This document shows positions 1-7,407 of a stretch of 22,604 bases of DNA, in pieces. The number at the start of each line of letters is the position of its first letter. The first letter of the stretch is position 1. The notes beneath the pieces were generated by a model that was given only the letters and a program-made list of their open reading frames with translations, had not been told where the DNA came from and did not search any database. The translations under genes and the position numbers were made by a program. Origin of the DNA: Bacteroidales bacterium UBA3843 (GTDB taxonomy: Bacteria; Bacteroidota; Bacteroidia; Bacteroidales; Paludibacteraceae); the NCBI GenBank assembly GCA_002392745.1, contig DGHR01000004.1:388-22991 (forward strand). Reading direction: 5' to 3'.

Positions 1-676
1 CGCCCTCGTCGGGATAGTTAGCCATCGAATAAGCACGAACGGTAGCCTGGGTGTTCTTCTGTTTGAGTTTGAAGAGCCCGAACTTCTGCCAAGCCGGCAG
101 GTAGAGGTCACCGATGAGCGATTTATCGAAGTCGCGGTCGTAGTCGATGTCGTACTCGGGGATGATGATCTGTGCGTACGAACCCGGCTCGAAGTGCATG
201 TGCTCGCCCGGAGGCAGCTGTACCTTGAACTCTTTGATGAAGGTAGCGACGTTCTTGTTGGAGATAACTTCGCATTCCCATTCCTTGACACCCAGAACCG
301 CCTCATCGACCTTCATGGTGATGTCTTCTTTGACCTTGACCTGACAGCCCAGACGCCATCCTTCTTTCTGCTGTTTGCGGGAGAAATGGACGGTCTCGGT
401 AGGCAGAATTTCTCCACCACCGGAGAGTACCTGGCACTTGCACTGTCCGCAAGAGCCCTTACCGCCGCAGGCAGAAGGCAGGTGAACGCCGGCTTCGCCG
501 AGTTGGTTCAGGAGCGAACCTCCGGCTGCCACGTCATAGACCTTGTCGCCGTTGATGGTGACTTTGACGTTACCGGAGGAAACGAGGTATTTCTTGGCCA
601 CCAAGAGGATAGCCACGAGCAGGAGGATCACAATGAGGAACACTCCTACAGCATATAAAATTGCAGTCATATTCAT
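1..676 (-). CDS. nqrF: NqrF, NADH-oxidising subunit of Na+-NQR (3' part missing)
   Basis: This is the electron-entry subunit of the Na+-translocating NADH:quinone oxidoreductase: it oxidises NADH and passes electrons through FAD and a [2Fe-2S] cluster. The 225 visible codons give one N-terminal membrane helix (about residues 5-27) and then a ferredoxin domain. The cluster ligands are visible as C70, C76 and C79 in CGGKGSCGQC, with the fourth at C111 (WRLGC). The start of the FAD-binding domain follows, with the RAYSMANYP motif close to the window edge. The NADH-binding domain lies outside. The ATG at 676 was chosen because a perfect AGGAGG (690-685) sits 8 nt upstream; an in-frame ATG at 670 is the alternative. 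It is the last gene of the nqr operon, 15 nt after nqrE. Identity is secure. Confidence 0.97.
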   Translation of the reverse strand, partial: MNMTAILYAVGVFLIVILLLVAILLVAKKYLVSSGNVKVTINGDKVYDVAAGGSLLNQLGEAGVHLPSACGGKGSCGQCKCQVLSGGGEILPTETVHFSRKQQKEGWRLGCQVKVKEDITMKVDEAVLGVKEWECEVISNKNVATFIKEFKVQLPPGEHMHFEPGSYAQIIIPEYDIDYDRDFDKSLIGDLYLPAWQKFGLFKLKQKNTQATVRAYSMANYPDEG

Positions 677-691
677 AGTGTTGTCCTCCTA

Positions 692-1300
692 TTAAATCTC
701 CAGGCCGCTGAAGCACATGAACGCCATCGCCATGAGTCCCACGGTGATGAACGTGATACCCAGTCCCTGCAGCGGTTTGGGAACATCGTTATACTCCATT
801 TTCTCACGAATACCTGCGAGGCAGACGATGGCTAAGAACCATCCCAGACCCGAACCGAAGGCGTACATGAACGCATCGCCGAGAGAGGTGATAGCCTTAG
901 GATCCACTGCGGGCAGGCCGATACGCTGCTGCATGAAGAGCGAACCACCCATGATAGCGCAGTTCACCGCAATCAGCGGCAGGAAGATTCCGAGGCTCGC
1001 ATAGAGCGACGGGCTGTATTTCTCCACAACCATCTCCACCAGTTGCACGATAGCGGCAATGACGGCGATGAAGAGGATGAAACTGAGGTACTCCAAGTGC
1101 AGCGGCTCCAGAACGAGCGTCTGCAAGAGGTAGTTGACCGGCAGGGTAACGACGAGCACGAAAGTAACGGCTACACCCAGACCGGCTGAGGTCTTCACGT
1201 TCTTTGAAACGGCGAGGTAAGAGCACATTCCCAAGAAGTACGCGAAAATCATGTTATCCGCAAAAATCGAGCGGACAAATAAACTTAATGCGTGTTCCAT
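692..1300 (-). CDS. nqrE: NqrE, membrane subunit of Na+-NQR
   Basis: An integral membrane subunit of Na+-NQR, 202 residues, with about six hydrophobic helices as expected for the NqrD/NqrE pair. These two related subunits face each other in the membrane and hold an iron-sulfur centre between them that takes part in electron transfer coupled to Na+ movement. The two cysteines known to matter in the family are present: C26 in GMCSYLAV and C114 in VNCAIMGG. The ATG shares its first base with the last base of the nqrD stop codon (TAATG), so translation is probably coupled; an AGGAGG lies at 1313-1308. Length and sequence are ordinary for the family. Confidence 0.97.
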   Translation of the reverse strand: MEHALSLFVRSIFADNMIFAYFLGMCSYLAVSKNVKTSAGLGVAVTFVLVVTLPVNYLLQTLVLEPLHLEYLSFILFIAVIAAIVQLVEMVVEKYSPSLYASLGIFLPLIAVNCAIMGGSLFMQQRIGLPAVDPKAITSLGDAFMYAFGSGLGWFLAIVCLAGIREKMEYNDVPKPLQGLGITFITVGLMAMAFMCFSGLEI

Positions 1301-1920
1301 TACTTAGCCTCCTTATCATTAATTGAGCGGTGCGCCCAGATTACACAACCTACCAAGATAAGCGCCATAGCCGGCATGAGCATCATACCGCAGTTCTCGT
1401 AACCATGGTCATAGCACCACTGCGGGATGACCTGGAAACCGAGCAACTGACCCGAACCGAGCAGTTCGCGGATGACAGCCACAATGACCAGGATGATGGC
1501 ATAACCCAGACCGTTGCCCAGACCGTCCAGCAGGGAATCCCATGCGTTGTTGGTCATGGCGAACGCCTCGAGGCGACCCATCAGAATACAGTTGGTGATG
1601 ATCAGACCGAGATAGACGCTCAGCTGCATCGCTACGTCGTACGCGAACGCTTTGAGTACCTCGCTGACGAGCGTTACCAGCGCAGCCACTACCACGAGCT
1701 GCACGATGATACGCACACGCATCGGGATGGTGTTACGCAGGAGCGACACAATGACATTCGACATCGCTACGATGATTGTAACGGCAATACCCATCACCAG
1801 AGCAGGCTTCAACTGTACCGTTACGGCGAGTGCCGAACAGATACCCAGAATCTGCACTACGACAGGGTTATTCGCGTTAAGAGGACCAAGCAATGTGTCC
1901 TTAGTTTTCTGACTTAACAT
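1300..1920 (-). CDS. nqrD: NqrD, membrane subunit of Na+-NQR
   Basis: The partner of NqrE in the membrane core of Na+-NQR, 206 residues and about six transmembrane segments. Its inverted-topology relation to NqrE shows in the matching motifs around the cluster cysteines: C28 in GICSALAV and C111 in TNCILMG. It helps carry electrons across the membrane toward NqrB and NqrC. The start ATG lies 3 nt beyond the nqrC stop, and its Shine-Dalgarno (AGGAGG) lies inside the last codons of nqrC. The 3' end overlaps nqrE by one base. Nothing is unusual. Confidence 0.97.
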   Translation of the reverse strand: MLSQKTKDTLLGPLNANNPVVVQILGICSALAVTVQLKPALVMGIAVTIIVAMSNVIVSLLRNTIPMRVRIIVQLVVVAALVTLVSEVLKAFAYDVAMQLSVYLGLIITNCILMGRLEAFAMTNNAWDSLLDGLGNGLGYAIILVIVAVIRELLGSGQLLGFQVIPQWCYDHGYENCGMMLMPAMALILVGCVIWAHRSINDKEAK

Positions 1921-1923
1921 ATA

Positions 1924-2628
1924 TTAATCCTCCTCTTTAGTAGGTTCAACAATTTCCTCCTTCGTACTTGGTACTTCTTTGCCCGAGGGCACGATTATTC
2001 CGTCACTTGGTACTTCCGAGAGGAATTCTTTATATTCCTCGAGGTTGACTTCCAGCATGGTGCTGACGCCGGAGGAGGTGATGGTAGCGCCGGAGATGGC
2101 ATCTACCTGCTCCTGTCCGTCGGCATGCTTGCCGGATTTGAGGACTGCTACAGACACCACTTCGCCTGCGGCGTTGCGGATGTGCTTGCCCTCAAACTGC
2201 TCGCGGAACGGCAGTTCCACAATCTTGGCACCCAGACCCGGAGTCTCGGATTCGTGGTTGAAGTTGACGCCATAGACGGTGTTCTTATCCTCATCGAGCG
2301 CGAGGTAACCTCCGATGCCGCCCCAAAGACCCTTACCGCTGAGCGGCAGGATATATTTGGTTTCGCCATTGAGGTTCGCTACATAGACTTCTTTGTTGCC
2401 GTAGGTCAGCGTGTCGTTGACAAGCACCATGTAAATCTCTGCGGGGTTGCCGGCGGAGTAGTCCACCTTGAGCGCACCGAGGATCTGTTTCTGCTTGTCG
2501 AGCAGGATGTTCGCCTGCTGCTTCGGAGCGAGTGCCTGGCTGACAACCGCCAAGAGCACAGCTACGATGATTACCATCACCGCTGAATAGATGAAGGTAT
2601 AAAGATTACTGTTTGTATTCAGTTTCAT
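1924..2628 (-). CDS. nqrC: NqrC, covalent-FMN subunit of Na+-NQR
   Basis: The periplasm-facing flavin subunit of Na+-NQR, 234 residues. It has one N-terminal membrane helix (about residues 8-30), then a soluble FMN-binding domain. The flavinylation motif is SGATITS, with T182 as the expected site where FMN is attached through a phosphoester bond. The protein then continues into a low-complexity tail rich in Pro, Glu and Lys (roughly the last 30 residues: EVPSDG, EVPSTKEE, EPTKEED). Part of that tail is encoded by a short heptanucleotide repeat (1960-1973), so it probably arose from repeat expansion rather than from the conserved fold. An AGGAGG precedes the ATG. It lies 11 nt after nqrB and 3 nt before nqrD. 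Confidence 0.96.
   Translation of the reverse strand: MKLNTNSNLYTFIYSAVMVIIVAVLLAVVSQALAPKQQANILLDKQKQILGALKVDYSAGNPAEIYMVLVNDTLTYGNKEVYVANLNGETKYILPLSGKGLWGGIGGYLALDEDKNTVYGVNFNHESETPGLGAKIVELPFREQFEGKHIRNAAGEVVSVAVLKSGKHADGQEQVDAISGATITSSGVSTMLEVNLEEYKEFLSEVPSDGIIVPSGKEVPSTKEEIVEPTKEED
1960..1973 (-). repeat. Two heptanucleotide units in the nqrC tail
   Basis: Read on the coding strand, the units are TACCAAG and TACGAAG, back to back. A further single TACCAAG lies at 2012-2006. Both fall in the low-complexity C-terminal tail of NqrC. The units match the pattern (T/G)ACN(A/G)AG also seen in the gene at 7408-9483. Confidence 0.6.
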
Positions 2629-2639
2629 AGTAGCCCTCC

Positions 2640-3833
2640 TTATTTAGCAACGCGCTTTGCGCGACGGTTAATATTTGCTTGAACAACACACCAGTCGATG
2701 AGCGGCGCAAAGGCGTTCATGAGCAGGATAGCGAGCATCATACCCTCTGGATAACCCGGGTTGAGGACGCGCACGAGCACTGCTACGAGACCGATGAGGA
2801 AGCCGTAGATATACTTGCCGCACTCGGTACGGGCGGATGTCACAGGGTCGGTAGCCATGAAGACAGCACCGAAAGCGAAACCGCCGCTGACGAGGTGCAT
2901 GTACCACGGGTACTGCGCTGCGAGGTTAGCCTCGGAGCCGAATTGGTTGAAGAGCCAAGCCGTGAGTGCGCCGCCTACGAAGACAGACAGCATCGTCTTC
3001 CAAGACGCTACGCCGGTAGCCAGCAGCAGACAAGCGCCGAGCAGGATAGCCCAGCAGCAGGTCTCGCCCACCGAACCCGGGATCAGACCGTTGAAGAGGT
3101 CCCAGAAACCGAGTTCTACAGCAGAACCGGTGCTCATCTGCGTGAGCGGTGTAGCGCCCGAGAAACCATCTACGATAGCGTGACCGCCGTCCCAGCCCCA
3201 TGTGCCACCGGTGCGCACGAAGGGTTCGTCACCCGTCATGTGGCTCGGATAAGCAAAGAAGAGGAACGCACGCGTGATAAGCGCCACGTTGAAGATGTTA
3301 TAACCCGTTCCGCCGAACACCTCTTTGGCGAAGATGACCGCGAAAGCCGTTGCAATCGCCACCTGCCACAGCGGCGTGTTGATCGGCACGATGAGCGGAA
3401 TGATGAATCCCGTAACGAGGAAACCCTCGGCTACCTCTTCGTGCTTGATCTGCGCCACGGTGAACTCGATACCCAGACCGACGATGTAACTTACCAGAAT
3501 ATACGGCAGTACGGCCAGGAAACCGAAGCCGAACGCTTTCCACCAGAGAGCGGCGGTCATGCCGGCTGCCAGTTGGCCCGTAGCCAGCAGGTGCTGGTAA
3601 CCTACGTTGAACATACCGAAGAGCAGCGCGGGAACCAGAGCCAGCACGACAATAATCATCGTACGCTTGCTATCCGAACCGTCATGGATATGTGTGCCAA
3701 GACGCTTGGCGGTAGTCTGGGGCGTGAAGAGGAAGGTATCGAAAGCGTCGTAGAACGAACTGAGCCAGTTCAGCTTGCCGCCTTCCTCGAAGTTCTTGCC
3801 GAACTTCTTCCAATTTCTATATAACCATTCCAT
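2640..3833 (-). CDS. nqrB: NqrB, Na+-channel and flavin subunit of Na+-NQR
   Basis: The largest membrane subunit of Na+-NQR, 397 residues with many hydrophobic helices. In this family it carries covalent FMN and riboflavin, contributes to the quinone site and forms the Na+ pathway. The flavinylation motif is FSGATPLT, with T228 the expected FMN attachment residue. The start is set at the ATG at 3833 rather than the in-frame GTG one codon earlier, because the ATG overlaps the nqrA stop by one base (TGATG) and has an AGGAG nearby. Translation is probably coupled to nqrA. Residues around VFGGTGYNIFN and the SGAT loop are typical. Identity is secure. Confidence 0.97.
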   Translation of the reverse strand: MEWLYRNWKKFGKNFEEGGKLNWLSSFYDAFDTFLFTPQTTAKRLGTHIHDGSDSKRTMIIVVLALVPALLFGMFNVGYQHLLATGQLAAGMTAALWWKAFGFGFLAVLPYILVSYIVGLGIEFTVAQIKHEEVAEGFLVTGFIIPLIVPINTPLWQVAIATAFAVIFAKEVFGGTGYNIFNVALITRAFLFFAYPSHMTGDEPFVRTGGTWGWDGGHAIVDGFSGATPLTQMSTGSAVELGFWDLFNGLIPGSVGETCCWAILLGACLLLATGVASWKTMLSVFVGGALTAWLFNQFGSEANLAAQYPWYMHLVSGGFAFGAVFMATDPVTSARTECGKYIYGFLIGLVAVLVRVLNPGYPEGMMLAILLMNAFAPLIDWCVVQANINRRAKRVAK

Positions 3834-5197
3834 CACTCAATCTCCTTTCTTAAATTGTCCAACGCTTCGCGAACGATCGCCTGCAGCGGCATTTTGGAGG
3901 TGCAGACATACTCGCAGAGCGCAAAATCTTCGGGAGCCACCTCATAGGCGCCGAGGGCTTCCATCTTGTCGATGTTGCCGGCAATCATGGCTTTGATGAG
4001 GTACTCGGGGTAGATGTCCATCGGGAAGACCTTGTCGTACTCGCCGGAGACGATGATTGCGCGGCGGCCACCTTTCAGACGGGCATCCCACTGGTAGTGC
4101 TTCTTGCCGAAGAGCCAGCGTGTGAAACGGTTGTCCAGCATAGCAGCGGGGTCGGTCTTGCCGAAATGGAACGACGAGAAGCGCGGCAGCATCCATCCCA
4201 TGAACTCGTGGTTCTCGGAGCCTTCGTCCAGCACCGTGAACTGGTTGTCATAAACGGAGATGATGTCGTCAAGGCTGATCTGACGTCCGGAGAGCACGTT
4301 GCCTGCTACATAACGGCAGGGGCACTCGGTGTGTACGTTGCTCGTGAGGATTGCGCTCACAGGCATTCCCGGCAGCACATTGTAGTACTGTTTGCCGTAC
4401 GCCAACGGACCGGTCAACGCCACTTTCTTCTGGTAATCCACGATACCTTTCTGGAAGAGGCGGCCGATGATGGCGAGGTCCTGGATGTTGACGGTGAAGA
4501 CCGTCTCACCCTTTGCCAACGGCGCGAGGTTGTTGAGCTGTACGCCTACGTTGCCGGCAGGGTGGGGACCATAGACCTCATAGAGGGTGCAGTCCTTCAA
4601 CTCACGGAACTCGGTTGCTTTCGCGCCACCCTTGATGCCGATGAACACCGGAGCCATCAGGCTCAGGGCGGTTACGGCAGCCTGCAGGGTAGGCAGCTGG
4701 CCTTTGAGCACCCACTCGTAGTTCGGAGCCACGGGAGCCGTGTCGAACGTAGAGATGAAGATAGCACGAGGAGTCTTGTTCGGCAGCGCGATGCAGTCGT
4801 ACGGACGCTGTTTGATGAGCGCCCAGAGACCTGACTTGAGAAGGAGCGCTTTTACGCCTTCTCCGGTGTGCTCGTAAGCACCGAACTTCTCGTACTGAAC
4901 GGTAGCGTCTGCCTCGATGTCGATGGACATCACCTTGCGTCGCTCTCCGCGGACGATCGCCACGACTTTACCCGACACAGGGGATGTGAACAGCATCTGC
5001 TCAAACGCCTTGTCGTGAAAGAGCGGTGAACCGGCTTTCACGAGATCGCCTTCATGCACGTCCAGCTTGGGCGTGATACCGGCGAAATGGTCGGGCACAA
5101 TATGAAAGACCTCCGGCCGGCGCACGCTACCGAGCGTTTCTGCTGCAGGTCCCTCAAAAGGAATGTCCAAACCACGTTTCAGTTTGATTTGTTGCAT
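3833..5197 (-). CDS. nqrA: NqrA, cytoplasmic subunit of Na+-NQR
   Basis: The soluble cytoplasmic subunit of Na+-NQR, 454 residues and close to the usual family length. It begins MQQIKLKRGLDIPFEG, the expected N-terminus, followed by a barrel-sandwich/lipoyl-like region (VHEGDLVKAGSPLF, SPVSGKVVAIVRG). NqrA docks on NqrB and influences quinone binding. The open frame continues upstream to 5446, but that stretch has no family similarity and crosses the promoter, so the ATG at 5197 is preferred. There is no clear Shine-Dalgarno; the upstream bases are A/T-rich, which is common for first genes in Bacteroidota. It is the first gene of nqrABCDEF and overlaps nqrB by one base. Confidence 0.97.
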   Translation of the reverse strand: MQQIKLKRGLDIPFEGPAAETLGSVRRPEVFHIVPDHFAGITPKLDVHEGDLVKAGSPLFHDKAFEQMLFTSPVSGKVVAIVRGERRKVMSIDIEADATVQYEKFGAYEHTGEGVKALLLKSGLWALIKQRPYDCIALPNKTPRAIFISTFDTAPVAPNYEWVLKGQLPTLQAAVTALSLMAPVFIGIKGGAKATEFRELKDCTLYEVYGPHPAGNVGVQLNNLAPLAKGETVFTVNIQDLAIIGRLFQKGIVDYQKKVALTGPLAYGKQYYNVLPGMPVSAILTSNVHTECPCRYVAGNVLSGRQISLDDIISVYDNQFTVLDEGSENHEFMGWMLPRFSSFHFGKTDPAAMLDNRFTRWLFGKKHYQWDARLKGGRRAIIVSGEYDKVFPMDIYPEYLIKAMIAGNIDKMEALGAYEVAPEDFALCEYVCTSKMPLQAIVREALDNLRKEIE

Positions 5198-5247
5198 GTT
5201 AATAAGAAATTTTGAATATGTTATCTGTTCTTTATAAAAATCACGTG

Positions 5248-5268
5248 ATAATATACTTTGTATATTAT
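5248..5268 (-). promoter_or_regulatory. Perfect AT-rich hairpin in the nqrA leader
   Basis: Two exact 9-nt arms (ATAATATAC and GTATATTAT) flank a 3-nt centre. It lies about 50 nt upstream of the nqrA start, inside the predicted leader RNA. An 8-bp palindrome (TCACGTGA, 5241-5248) abuts it. The hairpin is weak as RNA because it is AT-rich, so it could equally be a DNA operator. Its role is unknown. Confidence 0.45.
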
Positions 5269-5312
5269 AGGGTTGGGTGGGATACGATATTGGTACGATG
5301 CGCGTCCAACGG

Positions 5313-5351
5313 GCCTCCGATGCGCCTATTATGCGCCTAATGCGCCGATGC
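5313..5351. repeat. Short degenerate tandem repeat in the nqrA leader
   Basis: Four units starting with GCC and ending in ATGC run head to tail with lengths 11, 11, 9 and 8 nt (first unit GCCTCCGATGC). The first 15 nt (GCCTCCGATGCGCCT) recur exactly at 12705-12719 in the leader of the lipoprotein gene. The repeat falls in the untranslated leader of nqrA. Confidence 0.7.
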
Positions 5352-5469
5352 GGTATGTGCGAATTTCGACACAGCGGAGCTTTGCAATTATGTGCAACGG
5401 GCGTTTGCGTACGCGTGCAGCGAGTATCCGTCACGGGCGCGTGCAATACCTTATTGCATAAAAAGCCTG

Positions 5470-5501
5470 CAAAATTACAAAAAGTTTTTCACATACACAA
5501 G
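5470..5501 (-). promoter_or_regulatory. Predicted promoter of the nqr operon
   Basis: The -7 box TAATTTTG (5477-5470) fits the Bacteroidota consensus TAnnTTTG exactly. A CTTG (5501-5498), one base off TTTG, lies 20 nt upstream, the expected spacing. Transcription would start near 5463 and leave a leader of about 265 nt before nqrA. Confidence 0.65.
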
Positions 5502-5614
5502 CGCGTACGTTGATAATTTTCAAAAAAAATACGAATTGTATTCTCGGCTTGTCATTTGTGAAATCCCATAGCAGTCACTAATTCGGGACGCGCCCAAATG
5601 AGTGGTCTCTTTTT

Positions 5615-5646
5615 CTTGCGGGTTTGGAGAAAAAGCAGTACCTTTG
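5615..5646 (+). promoter_or_regulatory. Predicted promoter of the non-coding RNA locus
   Basis: CTTG (5615-5618), a 20-nt spacer, then TACCTTTG (5639-5646), an exact match to TAnnTTTG. The first predicted transcribed bases begin around 5650-5653. No credible coding sequence follows directly. Confidence 0.7.
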
Positions 5647-5702
5647 CACAAACTCTACGTAAAGAGGGTTTGTAGTTAGTAATTGTTTGCATACAATGCA
5701 GG

Positions 5703-5738
5703 AACTCTCGTGACAGGGATGCCATGGGAGTTTTTTGT
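5703..5738 (+). terminator. Hairpin plus T-run inside the RNA locus
   Basis: AACTCTCGTG pairs with CATGGGAGTT (10 bp with G-T wobbles, 10-nt loop) and runs straight into TTTTTT. It looks like an intrinsic terminator, which would give an RNA of about 85 nt from the 5615-5646 promoter. Partial read-through would extend the RNA to about 6060. Confidence 0.45.
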
Positions 5739-6040
5739 GCTTTTCGGTACGCCCCTTCCCCTATGGGACGGAATAGCATTTTGTCGTACTTTCGGACATC
5801 TGCCTTACTCTATTTATTCTATGTGTTATACTAATCCTCCGAGTGGGAACTCGTCGGGTATAACACTCGGAGTGCCATCCGAGGCACTCCTTCACCAGCC
5901 CGAATATACGGTCGCATCTTGCAACCCATGCGCAAGTACTCGCAACTTGTTTGAGAAAACGGGCGTTCCGTCCTTTCGTACAGAGCCCCTGAGCGCCTAT
6001 TCGTAAGCAGGCTTCCGATAGACCCTCCATGGCTCTATAC

Positions 6041-6060
6041 AGCACTTAAAAGTGCTCCTT
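6041..6060 (+). terminator. Weak terminator-like hairpin
   Basis: AGCACT(TAAA)AGTGCT is followed by CCTTTCTC. The stem is only 6-7 bp and the tail is pyrimidine-rich rather than a clean T-run, so termination may be partial. It separates the RNA locus from the next promoter. Confidence 0.4.
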
Positions 6061-6084
6061 TCTCAAAAAAAAGTTGTTCGTTTA

Positions 6085-6116
6085 CTTGCGTATGTGCAAT
6101 TTTTGTAGTACTTTTG
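6085..6116 (+). promoter_or_regulatory. Predicted promoter of the five-gene peptide/sugar operon
   Basis: CTTG (6085-6088), 20 nt, then TACTTTTG (6109-6116), an exact TAnnTTTG. The predicted start near 6123 leaves a leader of only about 20 nt before the ATG at 6141. Confidence 0.65.
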
Positions 6117-6140
6117 TACGCAAATTGGAGTAATGTGTAT

Positions 6141-7391
6141 ATGAATGGCGTGTTGATGAGCATATTGGCGCTGGTAATGACATGGACGGTGGAGAGCAAA
6201 TCTGCCGTGACGGGCGGCGGTGAGGTGCCTGGTTGCGTTGATGCCATATACAGTTCTTCTTACCAGAAAAACCAGGTACGCGCCGGTGATACGGCTATAC
6301 TGGTTTTAAGCGGTACTACAGGCGCGAAGATAGAAAAAGTGGAGTTGTCCATGCGTTCGAACAAGTCCGGCGGAGCAGGGGATATTACCGTGGCGACGGA
6401 CGGCGAGACGAAGGCACGGATGAACGGTACGTTCCGCGACTGGACAGGCAGTTTCAGCAACGAATACCGGATGCTGACGGTGATGAATGAGCCTTTCATG
6501 GCTGGCGAGGAGTTGCGCATACAGATTGTAGGAACAGCCAATTCGCTATATGTGGAGAAGTTTGTTATTACATACCAGCCTGCGCCGGCATACACGGTCA
6601 CACTGCTATGCGGTAGTGAAGTGTACAGCGTACTGACAGAGACAGAGGGCGGCGCCGGAGTGGTGTTGCCGACGATGGAAGACCGCGGAGACTGGTTGTT
6701 CAGAGGCTGGTCGGAGAGTGAGTTCTGGACGGTTTACACGAAGCCGGAGATTATACCTGCAGGCGTGCGCGTTTATATGAATTCGAACACATCGTTATGG
6801 AGCGTATGGGAATGGAAGAAAACGGCAGAGGAACGCTATGTAACAGACTTGCAGTCAGGCGAATATCTGTATGTGGATACCTATTCGAACACGGCGATAA
6901 CAGGTGTGCCGCACGACTATATAATGGACTATGCTACGGCGGATGCCACCAATCCGAACCAGATGTATACTTTTACGTTCAATGCGAGCGGCGACAGCGC
7001 GCAGATTTGCCATACGAAAACAGGTACCTATATCGGTTATTCCTCATCGGGTTTGACGCAGACTAAGAGCACCTGGCGGGTATGGCACGATGGCAACAAG
7101 ACGGCGCTGTATGCCACAATGAATGGCAAGCAGTATGTCTTTTTGCCGTATTATTATGACTTACACCAAAATTTACATGCGGCTTTGATTCAGACAGACG
7201 ACCTGAGCAAAACTACAACAGCGCTGATGGCGGCAATGACGGAGGGAGAAGACGTCGCTTATACGTGTCATCCGGAATCCGGCATGGATATAGTGGTTCC
7301 GCAAGCGGACGAACGGGAAACAGTGGTTCGTTTCGGACTATACGAGATACATATCCGCGGCGGCAAGAAATACCTGCGGTTGCGGCAATAA
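6141..7391 (+). CDS. Exported protein of unknown function with an InlB-like segment
   Basis: I do not recognise this 416-residue protein. It begins with a hydrophobic stretch (about residues 4-16) that reads as a signal peptide. The ATG at 6141 is chosen because the longer frame would start inside the -7 box at 6114. Residues about 35-145 look like a beta-sandwich (alternating hydrophobic strands, many Ser/Thr/Gly). Residues about 150-192 (YTVTLLCGSEVYSV, then GDWLFRGWSES) resemble an InlB/Listeria-Bacteroides beta-repeat. The last 20 residues (FGLYEIHIRGGKKYLRL) faintly resemble the tail of type IX secretion cargo, but stop earlier than usual. It is the first gene after the promoter and lies 16 nt before the DPP IV gene, so the two are probably co-expressed. 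Surface or periplasmic location is inferred. Confidence 0.8.
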   Translation: MNGVLMSILALVMTWTVESKSAVTGGGEVPGCVDAIYSSSYQKNQVRAGDTAILVLSGTTGAKIEKVELSMRSNKSGGAGDITVATDGETKARMNGTFRDWTGSFSNEYRMLTVMNEPFMAGEELRIQIVGTANSLYVEKFVITYQPAPAYTVTLLCGSEVYSVLTETEGGAGVVLPTMEDRGDWLFRGWSESEFWTVYTKPEIIPAGVRVYMNSNTSLWSVWEWKKTAEERYVTDLQSGEYLYVDTYSNTAITGVPHDYIMDYATADATNPNQMYTFTFNASGDSAQICHTKTGTYIGYSSSGLTQTKSTWRVWHDGNKTALYATMNGKQYVFLPYYYDLHQNLHAALIQTDDLSKTTTALMAAMTEGEDVAYTCHPESGMDIVVPQADERETVVRFGLYEIHIRGGKKYLRLRQ

Positions 7392-7407
7392 GAACAATAA
7401 TCAAACG

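Larger units (their letters stand above)
5652..6060 (+). ncRNA. Putative structured non-coding RNA locus
   Basis: About 400 nt lie between a strong promoter and a terminator-like hairpin with no plausible protein on either strand. Stems seen are: 5648-5656 with 5665-5673 (9 bp); 5703-5712 with 5723-5732 (10 bp including wobbles, followed by a T-run, so a short RNA could end near 5738); 5825-5831 with 5858-5864 interleaved with 5837-5845 pairing 5864-5872 (a pseudoknot-like layout); and 5869-5876 with 5883-5890 (8 bp, 6-nt loop). I do not see the conserved signatures of RNase P RNA, tmRNA or SRP RNA. It could be one RNA, or a short RNA followed by a second structured element, or a leader. Known Bacteroidales structured RNA families could be tested. 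Boundaries are inferred. Confidence 0.5.

Noticed and set aside
194..658. Open frame of 154 codons opposite nqrF
   Set aside because: Antisense shadow of the well-supported nqrF coding sequence.
2679..3824. Long open frame opposite nqrB
   Set aside because: Shadow frame; composition is Arg/Glu/His-rich nonsense typical of antisense frames in GC-rich codon usage.
5198..5446. N-terminal extension of NqrA by 83 residues
   Set aside because: The family N-terminus begins at the ATG at 5197; the upstream part has no similarity and is best explained as untranslated leader below the predicted promoter.
5683..6006. Open frame of 107 codons on the plus strand, and overlapping minus-strand frames (5552-5779, 5761-6045)
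   Set aside because: No recognisable protein features, and the interval is dominated by stems and has its own promoter, so a non-coding RNA reading is preferred.
5652..6060. RNase P RNA or tmRNA
   Set aside because: I looked on both strands for the RNase P core (GAGGAAAGTCC-like) and for a tmRNA tag ending ALAA with a T-loop and found neither.
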